Shown here: one piece after another, positions 45,370-57,016 of the stretch
Layout of the letters: each line of letters starts with the position of its first letter
Numbering within the stretch: the stretch's first letter is position 1
Source: Dugong dugon
Taxonomy: Eukaryota > Chordata > Mammalia > Sirenia > Dugongidae
Direction: 5' to 3'
Assembly (NCBI GenBank): GCA_030035585.1
Contig: CM057480.1
Span: 2,649,001 to 2,713,000 of the forward strand
Length of the DNA: 64,000 bases
Translations under genes and position numbers: made by a program
The notes under the pieces: generated by a model
What the model was told of the DNA's origin: nothing
What the model saw: only the letters and a program-made list of their open reading frames with translations
Database searches by the model: none

Positions 45370-46420
45370 ATATACACAACCAACAAAGGGTTCCCATCCA
45401 GAATCCATAAAACTAAAACTCCTAAAAATCAATATGAAAAAGACAGACAAAGCAATAGAATAATGGGTCAAAGACTTAAATGGGTACTTCACAAAAGAAA
45501 ATATCTGATGGCCAATAAACATCTGAAAAAGTGCTGAATCATATTAGTTAATAAGGAAATCCAAACGAGATACCACTTTACACCTACCAGAAGGCTAAAA
45601 GCAAAAAGACTGAAAATGCCAAATGTTGGCAGGGATGTGGAACAACTCTGACACTGCCGCTGGGAGTGTAAACTGTTACAATCACTTGTAAAAACTGTTC
45701 AACATCTTCTAATAAAACTGAACATACGCTTACCAGCATATTCCACTTCTAGGAATATAACCAATAGAAATGCAGACACACGTCTACCAGAAGACGAACA
45801 AAACTGTTCGCATATGAATATGTAATAGCCAAAAACTAGAAGAAACCCAAAGGTCCATCAATGTGAGAATGAATAAATAAATCATGGTACAGTCACACAA
45901 CAGAATTCTATATAGCAGTGAAAATGAACTAACATCGTTCAACTACAGCCAAACCAAAACCAAACCCGTTACCGTCAAGTCAATTTCGACTCACAGCAAC
46001 CCTATAGGACAGAGCAGAACTGCCCCATAGGGTTTCCAAGGAGCGGCTTGGTGGATTCTAACTGCTGACCTTTTGGTTAGCAGCCGAACGCTTAACCACT
46101 GCGCCACCAGGGCTCCTCAACTACAATCACACAGATTTAATACCGTACTCACTGTTTGATTTCATTTATCTAACATTCAAAAGCAGGCAAAATTTGACTG
46201 TGATGTTAGAAGTCAAGATCATGGCTACCTTTACGGAAGAGGAAGGGAGATTTTGACTAGGGAGAGAGGGTTCCTGGGAGTACCGCTAATGTTCTATTTT
46301 TCAACCCGAGTGGTATTCACACAAATTTGTAACACTTCATTAAATTGTATACTTATGATAAGGGTACTTTTTTGAATGTGTGTTACCCTTCAACCAAAAA
46401 AAAAAAATTTTTTTTAAGTC
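45370..46420 (+). mobile_element. L1 ORF2 end plus 3' UTR, split by an AfroSINE
   Basis: ATGGGTCAAAGACTTAAATG, GGCCAATAAACATCTGAAAA, GAGATACCACTTTACACCTA, AACTGTTCAACATCTTCTAA, then CTATATAGCAGTGAAAATGA, a SINE, and TTGTATACTTATGATAAGGG. Stops throughout. Confidence 0.8.
45948..46116 (-). mobile_element. AfroSINE, short subtype
   Basis: Minus copy inside an L1 3' UTR, flanked by TCAACTACA at 45939-45947 and 46117-46125. Tail AAACCAAAACCAAACCCG. Confidence 0.93.
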
Positions 46421-46532
46421 AATTTTAAAAAAATGAGAAATTTAAAGGTACCATTTCTTGTCTGTCTCCCCTCCTTCCCTCGCCTCTCGAACACACACCA
46501 TGTGCATTTAGAGGGAAACAGAAAGAAACAGC

Positions 46533-46755
46533 AGGTGGTGCAAACAGTTTGCACTCAACTACTAACCAAAAGGTTGGCAGGTCAAACTCACAGCAGCCGC
46601 ATGGAAGAAAGGCCTGGTGATCGGCTTCCATAAAGATTACAGCCAAGGAAACCCTGTGGAGCAGTTCTCCTCTGTAACATATGGGGTTGCTGTCAGTCAG
46701 AATAGACTCAATGGCAACTGGTTTGGGTTTTTTGGTGTTTTTTTTTTTTTGGTTT
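46533..46755 (+). mobile_element. AfroSINE, diverged
   Basis: Plus: CAACTACTAACCAAAAGGTT, GAAGAAAGGCCTGGTGATCG, TCAGTCAGAATAGACTCAAT and tail GGTTTGGGTTTTTTGG. Confidence 0.85.
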
Positions 46756-48494
46756 AGCAGTGGTGTGGAATTATAAACTGCATCCTTTATCCCAACACAA
46801 ATCAGGGATAGGTATTTTGCATACAAGCAGGGGTAAGAACAAAGTTCCGCATCCTTCATCTTGAACAGACCAGCTGCCGCGGGGGTGGCGTTCCAGGCAG
46901 GAGGAACAAAGTAAGAACATGCCAAGAAGATACAAGAGACAGGTTTGGGTCTGTGGGGGTGCAGAACGCGGAGGGGGAGATGGCAGTAAATTCCCCTCCA
47001 AATGCTACAAAAACAATTTTGACCTACAGCTTTATGCGTTGTTTCCGGAAAGCAGACAAGCGAAGATCTATAGCAAAGAACACTAAACACCACCCATCAG
47101 GCACAGTCTGTGCTGAGCTAGGAGCCATTTAGAAGAGGACTCGTACAACGAGACTTTAAACAAAACCCACACTGATTTTCAAAGAGTAGGAAATCCTAAA
47201 CTGCTGCTCCATGAGATGATGAGCTGCTCCATGTCTCTAGCTGGCTGGAACGAGGATACAGCTCACCTCCTGAGAGTACTGGGCACATTATATCCTCTCT
47301 CATGTGCCTGGGAAGAGAATGCATTGTCCATTGTGTATCTTGGAAAAAGCGATCAGCAGGGGTTAGAATGATCCTAGACAGCTCCCTGGGCATGTGGGAA
47401 GCAGACCCAGGCTCTCCTCACTCTGTCCTGAGAGTGGCCTACATCTTGGGACCTTGGTCATTCACCCAGTCACCCCACCTTGGCCTCAGAATGATACTGC
47501 TCCCCATCAACTCTCTGGCTGGGCAAAGGCAGTGGACAGACAAGGCCCTCCAGGTCATACAACAGAAGTCAGAGACCCTCAAACAGGACTTCAGCAAAGC
47601 CTGGCAGATACCACAAGGGAAATCAACCCTAACCTGGCTTGAGACACATGGTGTTGGGATTCACACGAAGGGCCCTCCAGTGCAGACGCCACCTTAATTC
47701 CCAGTGCCCTTGAGCTTCCCACCCAGAACATGAGGATCTCTGAGGGCACAGGGAGCAGGGGAGATCCAGCCTTACTGAAGAGCCTCCTGGGTCAGTCCTG
47801 GGGGCTCTGTGTTTAGTTCTCAGGGAGAAAGAGGCCCCACTGGGGTAAGAAAGGAGCCTGGCATCCTAACAGTGAGGGCATCCCAGCTGCCCTATGGCTC
47901 CTCGGTAATACCTTGGAAGCTATCCCTCCAGGTGCTCATTGGGCAGCCAGTGCCCCTCGGGTCTCACCAGGGTGGGCTGCAGCCGCAGAATTCCCCTGCA
48001 GGACATTCCAAGCAGAAAGGGCTGGAACGCACAGACCTTTGGAAATCTGAGCAAGCACTACAGACCACACTGCCTCCGTCAGCCCCCCAAGGGCTGTGTG
48101 GCCGGCCCTCAGCTGCTCTAGTTCAAATGCCGGGATGGCCCCCAAAACAAAACTTCAAAGGGAAGAAAGCCACATGATGGGATCGGTTTCCTCTCCTTCT
48201 GGGGCTGAGCTCTAGACCCAGTGGAACAAGTCAAGGTTGCCCTCTCAGAACGCCAGTTATGTTTTCACGGGTGAGAAGAATTAACAGTTTGACTTTTCTC
48301 AACTGCTGAAACTGCCCGCAGGCTTCCCACAAGTCGGGCTGCAAGAACTGGGGAGCACAAACTCTCTCCTCCGCTTGAAAACGCAAGTGGGACAGGGATG
48401 GGCCCCAAAACTCCCACCAGCTCCAAGCACAATGAATAAATGACACTTGCAATTCATTTGATAAAAATCACAAAATATAAACAAAGGGGAGAAT

Positions 48495-48894
48495 TCATCA
48501 TGTATGAGGGAAGGGAAATGGCCACAAGAAACAAACTATTCCTCTACTGAGCCCCCCAAATTGGTAACCAAACCAAAAAAACCAAATCCGTTACTGTGGA
48601 GTTGATTCTGACTCGTAGTGACAGACAAGAACTACCCCACAGGGTTTCCAAGGAGCAGCTGGTGGACTCGAACTGCCAACCTTTTGGACAGCAGCTGAGC
48701 TCTTAACCACTGTACACTAGGGCTCGAAATTGGCAGCAGAACCCTGGAGATTTCAGACAGGGCCACTGCTCTGGATTCACAGACAGGAATTTGCAGGCTA
48801 TCCAAGCAAGAAGGGACCCCTGGAGAGCTTAAATCCCAGGCACTGTTTCCCCCAGCCTAGCGCCAAGACTGAGAAGGGCAAAATTCCTACCAAA
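48495..48894 (+). repeat. Local duplication, copy 1 (carries a SINE)
   Basis: Matches 49822-50049 closely (GGAGATTTCAGACAGGGCCA, CAGGAATTTGCAGGCTATCC, AGCCTAGCGCCAAGACTGAG in both). This copy contains an AfroSINE absent from the other. Confidence 0.92.
48565..48726 (-). mobile_element. AfroSINE, short subtype, with paralogous empty site
   Basis: Minus copy flanked by AAATTGG at 48558-48564 and 48727-48733. The duplicate at about 49885 has a single AAATTGG and no SINE, which fixes both insertion borders. Confidence 0.95.
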
Positions 48895-49821
48895 ATCTAA
48901 AGTGGAGGAGGGACCTGCTGAATTACATTTTCTTTCCAAGCCTACAGTATCCAACAGTTCTAAAAACAATGGCTAGTTCAAACCCTGACCACACCGCACA
49001 GGTTCAAACCTCTAATCAGTGGGTCAGAGGAGAAGGTTTTCCCCACATCCTGTGCCAGGGGGCCTGAGCGGTAGATAAGGGGCATGTGTGCACGTGTGCA
49101 GGACGCTCCTGGGGGGACAGTGGAGAGCAGCTGTATCTCTGTGTTTACAGAACACCCTGGCTCCCTCCGCAGCCCGACACTGCTCTTTACCTAGGCCGCC
49201 GTCCAGCAAGGCTGCCACTGCAGGCCAGCTGACGAACGTGTCCTTCTGAAGTTAATTCAGCTGGCTGCTCGCCAGACCGATCCCAAGAGATAGAGGGCTT
49301 ACAATGGCCCTGAGTTCAGGACAAGCGGCTGAAAAGATGCCATCTGCTTTTCTTCCCGTCGCTCTCCAAGTTACAGAGAGACATCCTAGCCACTTCAAAC
49401 ATCCCCCGAAGTTGTCCCTGGCACTATTAACGAGACCACGACAAGCTGTTTCTCCTCTCTGGACAGTTACTACATAAAAGGGCCTGAGTGTCCCCAGTGA
49501 CAGGCTCCCAGCGATAAATCAGCAGGCTGAGCCTCACCTCTGCTCGCTTCTCCACGTGTGGTCCTCGGACCAACAGCATCGGGGACCCCGGCGCCCCATC
49601 CCCAGCCTGCTACATCAGAACATGCATTGTAACAAGCTCCCCAGATGGTAAGGTCTATAAACACCTACACTGATTACAGATGATCATGTTCATTCAGGAC
49701 CAGGATGACCAGACCGCCCTTGAGAAGTGAGGCTCTCCCATCCCATCCTGACTTAAAGGTGGACTCAAATTCCAAGGTCATTTTGGAGTCCTCTCATTAA
49801 CTCGGAACTCTGGATTCCTTA

Positions 49822-50049
49822 TCGTCATGTACAAGGGAAGCAAAATGACCACAAAAAACAAGCTGTTCCTCTACTGACCCCCAAATTGGCAGCAGAACCC
49901 TGGAGATTTCAGACAGGGCCACTACTCTGGATTCACAGACAGGAATTTGCAGGCTATCCAAGCAAGACGGGACCCTGGAGAGCTTAAATCCCAGGCACTG
50001 TTTTCCCCAGCCTAGCGCCAAGACTGAGAAGGGCAAAATTCCTACCAAA
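49822..50049 (+). repeat. Local duplication, copy 2 (empty site)
   Basis: About 228 bases collinear with 48495-48894 minus the SINE. The direct-orientation copies end about 1,155 bases apart. Both stop abruptly at AAAATTCCTACCAAA. Confidence 0.92.
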
Positions 50050-50521
50050 CTCAAATTCATATCAAAAGCACAGCATGTAGCAGACACAAACAGTGTGCGG
50101 GGGCGAGGCTAGGCTCGTGATGGGCCGTGTCTCATTTAATCTCCACAGCAACTCTGTGGGAGGCACCCATATTTCCCCTACCTTACACCTGGGAAAACAG
50201 GTAGCCAGAGAAGGTCCCCCAGGCTTTCCCGAGCCCGTAGGATGTGTCAATACCCCAGGCCACAGCATGAACTCAGGCGAGCGGTACACCCACTCTGCTG
50301 TTCAGCCAGCCCCACACCAGCCAGTGCCAGGCATCTTAAAGAGAGGAGGAAAAGGGAACCAACAGGTAACCAGAGCCCACCCTGGTGCCAGCTGTGACAT
50401 CACCTGAAAAAACCCACCTGAGCTCTGATTTGGAAGCTCCACCACATCAGACTGGGGTTTGGAACAGACCCACCAGGCTTAAACGGCCCACAAGGAATTT
50501 CAATCACCTTCTTGCTTTTCT

Positions 50522-50684
50522 GAAGCCCTGGTGGCACAGTGGTTAAGAGCTCAGCTGCTAACCAAAACGTTGGCAGTTCTAATCTACCAGCTGCTCCTTG
50601 GAAACCCTATGGGGCAGATCTCCTCTGTCCTACAGGGCCGCTATGAGTCAGAATCAACTCGATGGCAATGGGTTTGGCTGGGGT
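50522..50684 (+). mobile_element. AfroSINE, short subtype
   Basis: Plus, complete. CTTGCTTTTCT (50511-50521) and CTTGCTCTTCT (50685-50695) flank it with one mismatch. Confidence 0.92.
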
Positions 50685-50839
50685 CTTGCTCTTCTAAAAG
50701 CCTGCATTGCTGGTGTGGTGTTGACCAGGGGTTTGCCTCTCTTAATGAGCAGTTCACTTGCCTATCTGGCAATGTGGGCCCATCAGTTCATCTGCTAGCA
50801 CCAGTATGTTAACAGGTTATCTGCTTTCGCTGACGGCAA

Positions 50840-50985
50840 TCCTGCCAGGCAGGTCCTTGGATGCTTTTCACCCAGAGATGGTGGAATACATGGGGAGTGT
50901 CACACTGCAGGTAAGAAGTAGAGCTGGGATTTGAACCCAGGGCACCCAAGTCCAAGGGCAGGCTCTTTCCTGCCCCATTTGTTCA
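50840..50985 (-). mobile_element. MIR
   Basis: GGTAAGAAGTAGAGCTGGGA followed by TTTGAACCCAGGGCACCC is the reversed MIR core. Confidence 0.65.
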
Positions 50986-51667
50986 CCTCCTATGGTAGCA
51001 GCGTGAAGGCCCGGCCCTTAAACACCCCATGGTGGGCTGTTCTTAGCACCATTTCTCCAATGAAGCCATTTCCTTAGGTGACTCGGGCAGCCAGCTGGCT
51101 GCAAAGTCTCCGTTCTAGCCCCCACCCTGCTCTGAAACCATCTCTCATGCTCTGAGCCCCAACGGCAGGTAAATTCCCTGGAGAGCCAGGGCAGAGAGGG
51201 CTGAGCCACAGCTGCCTCCCTGGGGAAGCTGGGAGCTGACAATGTCTCAAAGGCTCCATCCCTCCCCACAAATGCCACAGCGTGGATCCCACGGGGCGAA
51301 ATCACAGCCAGGTCTGGGACAGCAACTGGGGATTAAAAACCTTAAACCCATTAGATTTGCTTTCATCCATTTGATGGCGAAGCCAAAGCTTCCCCAGAGA
51401 CCCACGTTTCGGTTACATGAGTTGAATTCAATCACTGTGTCTGCAGTGGTGAAGCTGGAATTGCTCCACATTCCTTACTGGGCAGGAAAGGGCTGCAGCT
51501 TGAGATGAGGGAGAGCCACCTCCGATGGCACAGATCCTTCGCTCCCAGAGGAGGCCAGTGCATCCAACTGGGGCCCGGGGGACCCGAAAGGCCTCAGAAG
51601 CTCCTCATTTTACATTTGGGGAAACCGAGTCTCCAGGTGTTTAAGGAAAGGATATTTACTGCTTCCT

Positions 51668-52010
51668 GTTGTTGTTGTTAGGTGCTGTCGAGCCGGTTCT
51701 GACTCATAGTGACCCCGTGTACAACAATGAAACACAGCCCAGTCCTGCGCCATCCTCACAATCATTGTTATGCTTGAGCCCACTGTTGCAGCCACGTGTC
51801 AGTCCATCTCATCGAGGGTTTTCTCTTTTTCGCTGACCTTCTACTTTACCAAGCATGACGTCCTTCTCCAGGGACTGGTCCCTCCTAATAACACGTCCAA
51901 AGTACGTAAGATGGAGACTAGCCACCCTTGCTTCTAAGGAGCATTCTGGCTGTACTTCTTCCAAGACGGATTTGTTTGTTCTTCTAGCAGTCCATGGTAT
52001 ATTCAACATT
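51668..52010 (-). mobile_element. RTE LINE 3' end
   Basis: Minus copy with target repeat CTGCTTCCT at 51659-51667 and 52011-52019. It encodes NIPWTARRTNKSVLEEVQPE and EKDVMLGKVEGQ. It starts (reversed tail) TTGTTGTTAGGTGCTGTCGA, the part shared with AfroSINEs. Confidence 0.87.
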
Positions 52011-52084
52011 CTGCTTCCTAAAGTTTTTAAACTAATAGTCCCACTGGGTCCTAAGCTTTGAGGGCAAGATACTCAGGGTGGTGA

Positions 52085-52320
52085 AGTGTGAGGAGCACAG
52101 GCAGTGACAGTGGGTTCAAATCCTGCCTCTAGGACTGACAAGCTGTTGGACCACAGACAAGTTTCTTAACCACTCTGAACCTCAGTTTTCCTCCTCTGTA
52201 AAATAGGAGGAATAAAAATATACCTCATAGGGGTTCTTGTAAGGTTTAAATAAAAGTCATGTTTACAGAGCATCTACCATGGTACCCTGTACAAAGTAGG
52301 TGTTCAAGAAATGTTAGAAC
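52085..52320 (+). mobile_element. MIR, nearly full length
   Basis: GGGTTCAAATCCTGCCTCTA, CAAGTTTCTTAACCACTCTG, CAGTTTTCCTCCTCTGTAAA and TAGGTGTTCAAGAAATG follow the MIR consensus from head to tail. Confidence 0.85.
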
Positions 52321-52809
52321 GTCGGCACCCAACGTCTCCCTGCTCTACTTCTCAGCAGGAGCTCACAGATCCTTAGAACCTTAGTCCCTTTCCTTGTATG
52401 CAGGGCAGGAATGTATTCAGATCCTCAGTGGAGATACAGAAATCCAGGGATGGCCAGGACACCTTCACCACCAGTAGAGTAAACTGCAAAGGTGGCCACT
52501 CTTCTCCACCCTCCCTGTATCCATGCTCTTTTCAATGTGAACTGCAGCTTCTTCCATCAATAAGACGATAATAATAATTAGAGTGCGTTTTCTCCTCTCT
52601 TCCTCCAGCCCTATAACGTGCATTGGCCAACTGAACACAGCAGAAAGAGTAAGGTTTGACTTTCAAGCCCATCCTTCAGGAGACATGCAGGCACCTACAG
52701 ATGAATGAATGAGCCCCGCTGGGACAAGAAGAACCACACAGCTGAACCCAGCCCAAACTGCCAACCACAGAATCATGACCTAATAAATGGTAGGTGTTTA
52801 GACCACTGA

Positions 52810-52963
52810 AGGAGCCCTGGTGTCACCGTGGTTAAGAGGTACAGCTGCTAACCAAAATGTTGGCAGTTCAAATCTACCAGCCACTCCTTGGAAACCCTAT
52901 GGGGCAGTTCTACTCTGTCCTATTGGTCACTATGAGTCAGAATCGGTTTGGTTTTCCGTTTTT
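52810..52963 (+). mobile_element. AfroSINE, short subtype
   Basis: Plus copy with perfect TTAGACCACTGA at 52798-52809 and 52964-52975. The tail region is shortened. Confidence 0.93.
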
Positions 52964-52999
52964 TTAGACCACTGAGTTTTAGGGTGGTTTGTTATGCAT

Positions 53000-53205
53000 A
53001 CCAGGAGCCCTGGTGGTACAGTGGTTAAAGCTCTCAGCTGCTGAGAGGTTGGCAGTTCGAACCCACTAGCCGCTCCACAGAAGGAAGATGGGGCAGTCTG
53101 CTTCCATGAAGATTTGCAGTCTTGGAAACCCAATGGGGCAGTTCTACACTGTCCTATAGGTTCACTATGAGTTGAAATCGACTCGATGGCAGTGGGCTTT
53201 TGGGG
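53000..53205 (+). mobile_element. AfroSINE, medium subtype
   Basis: Plus copy with perfect TTGTTATGCAT at 52989-52999 and 53206-53216. It lies only 36 bases from the previous SINE but is an independent insertion. Confidence 0.93.
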
Positions 53206-53409
53206 TTGTTATGCATGGATACTGTGGTAACAGACAGCAGATACATCATCAAGTTGAGGCACGCCACCACCGAAGGGAACCAGACCACGGCACTTCCCAT
53301 CACGTACTTATTGCTCCTGAGTCCCATCCAGATATCCAACTCTACAACTGAGAACTGTTTCTAGGTTCCTCTAGCTACCTGCTCTCCTTTCTCTCTTACC
53401 ACCTACCAG

Positions 53410-53525
53410 CACCACAGACTTTTACCAAGGGCCCTAGTGGCAGAAAGGCAGGATGGTGGGAAGACAGAGTGCTGAAGGAGGAACGGTCACACCCGGGAGT
53501 ATGCCAGCCCCTCTCCAGCTGTGTG
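53410..53525 (+). repeat. Short local duplication, copy 1
   Basis: ACTTTTACCAAGGGCCCTAG, GAGGAACGGTCACACCCGGG and CCTCTCCAGCTGTGTGAC correspond to 54122-54236. It continues as a MIR tail (to about 53660). Confidence 0.75.
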
Positions 53526-53872
53526 ACCTTGACCAAGTCCCCTCGCGTCTCCAAACCTCCCTCCATTTCCTTCTCTTGCAAACAAAGATAATAACAAATG
53601 CACCATCCCTCCCTGTCACAGGGCCGTGGTGAAGCCTGAGAGGAAACAGCAGACAGCAAAGTGCTTTGGGGGCCCGACCTGCAAGAGAGTGGGCTAGGAT
53701 CTTCTATCCGCCAAGGCCAAGAGCTGACAGAAAGGCTCCTGAAGGATGCATCAGAGCGTTTTCCTTCCTCCTTAGGACCCCGATGCCTTGGACAGGGCTT
53801 GATGGGGGTCAGGGAGGGCAGTCAGAGCAGGTCGAGAGCAGCATATTAGTATATGCTACAGTGGGTGAAAAA

Positions 53873-54030
53873 AGACCAAACCCGTTGCCATCGAGTTGAT
53901 TCTGATTCACAGTGACCCTATAGGACACAGCAGAACTGCCCCGTAGGGTTTCCAAGGAGCAGCTGGTGGGTGAGAACTGCTGCCTTTTGGTGAGCAGCCA
54001 AGCTCATAACCACTGAGCCGCCAGGGCCCC
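53873..54030 (-). mobile_element. AfroSINE, short subtype
   Basis: Minus: AAACCCGTTGCCATCGAGTT, CCGTAGGGTTTCCAAGGAGC and GCCGCCAGGGCCCC. It lies between the two short duplicate copies. Confidence 0.9.
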
Positions 54031-54121
54031 AGGGAGAGCATCAAGTGAAGAGGAACATCCAAGGAGGAGAACAAGATACCCAGTCTCCTTTCTTTCCCCA
54101 GATGAATCTCACCAACAACCT

Positions 54122-54236
54122 GGACCCCCACTTTTACTGAGGGCCCTTACATGAGAAGGGCAGGGTGGGGGAAGAAACAGCCCTGAGGAGGAACAGTCAC
54201 ATCCGGAGTGTGCCAGCCCCCCTCCAGCTGTGTAAC
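54122..54236 (+). repeat. Short local duplication, copy 2
   Basis: ACTTTTACTGAGGGCCCTTA, GAGGAACAGTCACATCCGGA and CCCTCCAGCTGTGTAAC. Similar to 53410-53525, about 710 bases away. Confidence 0.75.
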
Positions 54237-54693
54237 ACGTTCTCCTGTGGGAGATCTGAGTAAAAGCATTCACGTCTTACTGCTGGTCTCTTAGAGTTGT
54301 CTCCTCCAAAACCAACAGGTCAATATTTTACATTTCCCTTTTTTTTTTTTTTTTTGCTATAACCACCACCACCTCTTATAACTACAGACTGACCTTCTGG
54401 ACTGATCCGGAGCCTGGGATCCAGAGCTCCCTGTAACAGGTGGCCTCCCACCTGCTCCCTGGCTACGCAAGGAGAGAAGGAAGAGGGATTTGATCTAGAA
54501 CTTACAATCCCAGCGTCTCCCATGAAATGAGGCATCTCAGATCCGTTTTAGGAGCAAGCAGGGTGTGAGTGAATCCACAGAAATTCAGATTTAGGTAGAG
54601 CAAGACCAAAATTCTAGAAACTATACTTAACTAAGAGTGTATCTTATAGAAAAGAATATTTCATTCATTTCTGCATTCAGTGTTGTAGTGACT

Positions 54694-54888
54694 GTGTGCC
54701 ATCAAGTCGATGTTGACTCATAGTGACCCTACAGGACAGCAGAACTGCCCCATAGGGTTTCCTAGGCTGCGATGTTTATGGGAGCAGATCACCAGGTCTT
54801 TTCTCCCGAGGAGCTGCTGGTAGATTCAAACTGCCGACTTTCCAGTTAGCAGTCAAGCACGCTTAACCACTGTACCACCAGGGCTCCT
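54694..54888 (-). mobile_element. AfroSINE, medium subtype
   Basis: Minus: TGCCATCAAGTCGATGTTGA, GGAGCAGATCACCAGGTCTT and CACCAGGGCTCC. TGCATTCAG / TGTATTCAG flank it. Confidence 0.88.
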
Positions 54889-55041
54889 TGTATTCAGCAC
54901 AGACGCTCCAAATGTTGACAAATGAGTGAATCAACAAAATGGAATGAAAGCAAACTCCTTTAGCAATCTAAAGTCAAGATAAAAAAATAATCACTGTCAG
55001 AAGTCAGATCAAAGTAACAATAGAAACAACTATTAATATTC

Positions 55042-55196
55042 AGAGCCCTGGTGGCGCAGTGGTTAAGAGCTCAGCTGCTCACCAAAAGGTCAGAAGTTCG
55101 AATCCACCAGCTGCTCCTTGGAAACCCTTTGGGCAGTTCTACTCTGACCTCTAGGGTCTCTATGGTTCGGAATCAACTCGACGGCAATGGGTTTCA
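55042..55196 (+). mobile_element. AfroSINE, short subtype
   Basis: Plus, complete: GAGCCCTGGTGGCGCAGTGG to ACTCGACGGCAATGGGTTT. Confidence 0.92.
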
Positions 55197-55199
55197 GTG

Positions 55200-55430
55200 G
55201 GGTTACTAATAATCATCAGGGGCTTACTATGGGCTACTCATCACGTTCAAGGCTTTGCAGACATCATCTCATTTGACACTCCCAACAACCTGACGAGGGA
55301 GAGACCCCTGTCACCGTTTACAGGAGAGAGAAACAAGGACCAAACACCTATAGGAACTTGCCAAGATAACACAGCTCCTGAGTGGCGGCGGGGCTGACGC
55401 TGGAGCCACACTCTTGGCCACCACGCACCT
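55200..55430 (-). mobile_element. MIR
   Basis: GGGCTTACTATGGGCTACTC, CATCATCTCATTTGACACTC and GCCAAGATAACACAGCTCCT read as a reversed MIR. Confidence 0.7.
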
Positions 55431-55642
55431 GAGCCTCTCAGCAGCCCCCCGTTTATAGCACAGAAAGCTCAGATCTGGTTGTTGTTGGGGAGCCAGGGGC
55501 CACCAGAGAGGCAGAGCCAGGAAGAACCTCACTCCCGAGGCTGGGTTGGCCACTCTCTAGGACCCATCCTGGTACAGGAGAGGCGTCAAGACCCCCCACC
55601 GCCCTTCATGGTCCTGTCTTTCGGTGTCTCCTACACAACACC

Positions 55643-55803
55643 AGGAGCCCGGTAGCGCAGTGATTAAGCGCTCAGCTGCCAACCAAAAAGTTTGGCAGTT
55701 GGAATCCAGCAGCCGCTCCTTGGAAACCCCATGGGGCAGTTCTCCTCTGTCCTGTATGGTCGCTATGAGTCGGAATCGACTCGACGGCACCTCACAACAA
55801 CAA
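55643..55803 (+). mobile_element. AfroSINE, short subtype with CAACAACAA tail
   Basis: Plus, complete. Its tail CACCTCACAACAACAAAACA is the RTE-like form rather than GGGTTTGG. Confidence 0.9.
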
Positions 55804-56529
55804 AACACCAAGCTGGTTTTGTACGCACATCGCAGCTTTTTATTGTGAGCCATTCAGGAAAGGGTGGGAGAGGCCACTGGGTCCTAAACACCAAAGGATA
55901 AGCTGAGCCGGAGGAAATGAGCCTCATGCCCTTTTTTATGTTCAGATATTTGGGGCCAACTATCACCCTCTCTCACATCTTGTCAGGCACTGGTGCAGAA
56001 AGTCTGACAATAGTTTCTCAACAAAGTTACAAATCGAGGAGCGAATCCTAAATGCTGATGACCAGGGCCACGTTCCCGTCTGCTCTCCACACACAGCTTC
56101 CTAAGTAAGTGGTGGGTGCTGGGAAATGCAGTGGAGTGGACAAGGGAATGTTAGCAAAAGCAGCCCAGGGAGGTCAGGATGGACGTATGGAATATTCTGG
56201 AATGCCCCCTCTTTCCTAGGACACTTCTGTCTTCACACCAGCTAGACCTGGTGCAAGAACAGACCCTTCAAATGTCCCTGGCAGTCCTTGGGTCGACTGG
56301 TCACTTAGTGGTGATCAAGCAGCTCTGGAAAGCAGAACCCCAATATCCCCTCCAAAGGTAGCAAGTGGGTCATGAACAGGCATCCACAAAGGATGACAAG
56401 GGAAGCTACTGCTATTGTAATTCCAAAAACTTTTCAAGCAAAGCAGGGCAGGACAAAGCCACACGAGACAAGATGCTGGGGTGCCCTGGAGCCCCCAAAC
56501 TCAGCTCTTGATTTCTTGAAAGGCAGCAT

Positions 56530-56785
56530 GGTTTGGTGAGCAAAGACACAGGCTCCAGCCAAGCTGCTTGCGGGTGAAGCCTGGCGCTACCATTCACTTA
56601 CCACTTGGACAAATAACTCTTACGTGCTTCAGTTTCCCCTTAGGTAAATGGGGATAATAATGATAGCTACCTGCTACCTCACAGAATTGCTGAAAACAGA
56701 GCCAATATGAACACAGTACGTAGAACAGGACTTGACACATGCCGAGTACTCAGTAAGTCTACTGTTATGTTGCGATTGTTGCTGC
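56530..56785 (+). mobile_element. MIR, nearly full length
   Basis: GGCAGCATGGTTTGGTGAGC, TACCATTCACTTACCACTTG, CAGTTTCCCCTTAGGTAAAT, GGGGATAATAATGATAGC and GAGTACTCAGTAAGTCTA. Confidence 0.85.
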
Positions 56786-56817
56786 TGTTGCTGATTTAAA
56801 CTCACACCTTTGTTTTT

Positions 56818-57016
56818 TCCACCTGCCCTTGAGTCAATCCTGACTCATGCTGACCCCATGTGTGCCAGAGCAAGACTCTACAGAATAGAGTTTTCAATGG
56901 CTGATTTTTCAGAAGCAGATCACCAGACCTTTCTTCCAAGGCACCTCTAGATGGACTCAAACCTCCAGCCTTTTGGTTAGCACCTGAGCACGTTAATCAT
57001 TTGCAGCATCCAGGGA
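56818..57016 (-). mobile_element. AfroSINE, subtype with CGCCAGGCC
   Basis: Minus: GAGTCAATCCTGACTCATGC, AGATCACCAGACCTTTCTTC, GCATCCAGGGA. Diverged. Confidence 0.85.

Noticed and set aside
46425-47093. A 222-codon open frame on the minus strand
   Set aside because: Runs through an AfroSINE and its T-rich tail, with SINE translation such as MEADHQAFLPCGCCEF. Not a gene.
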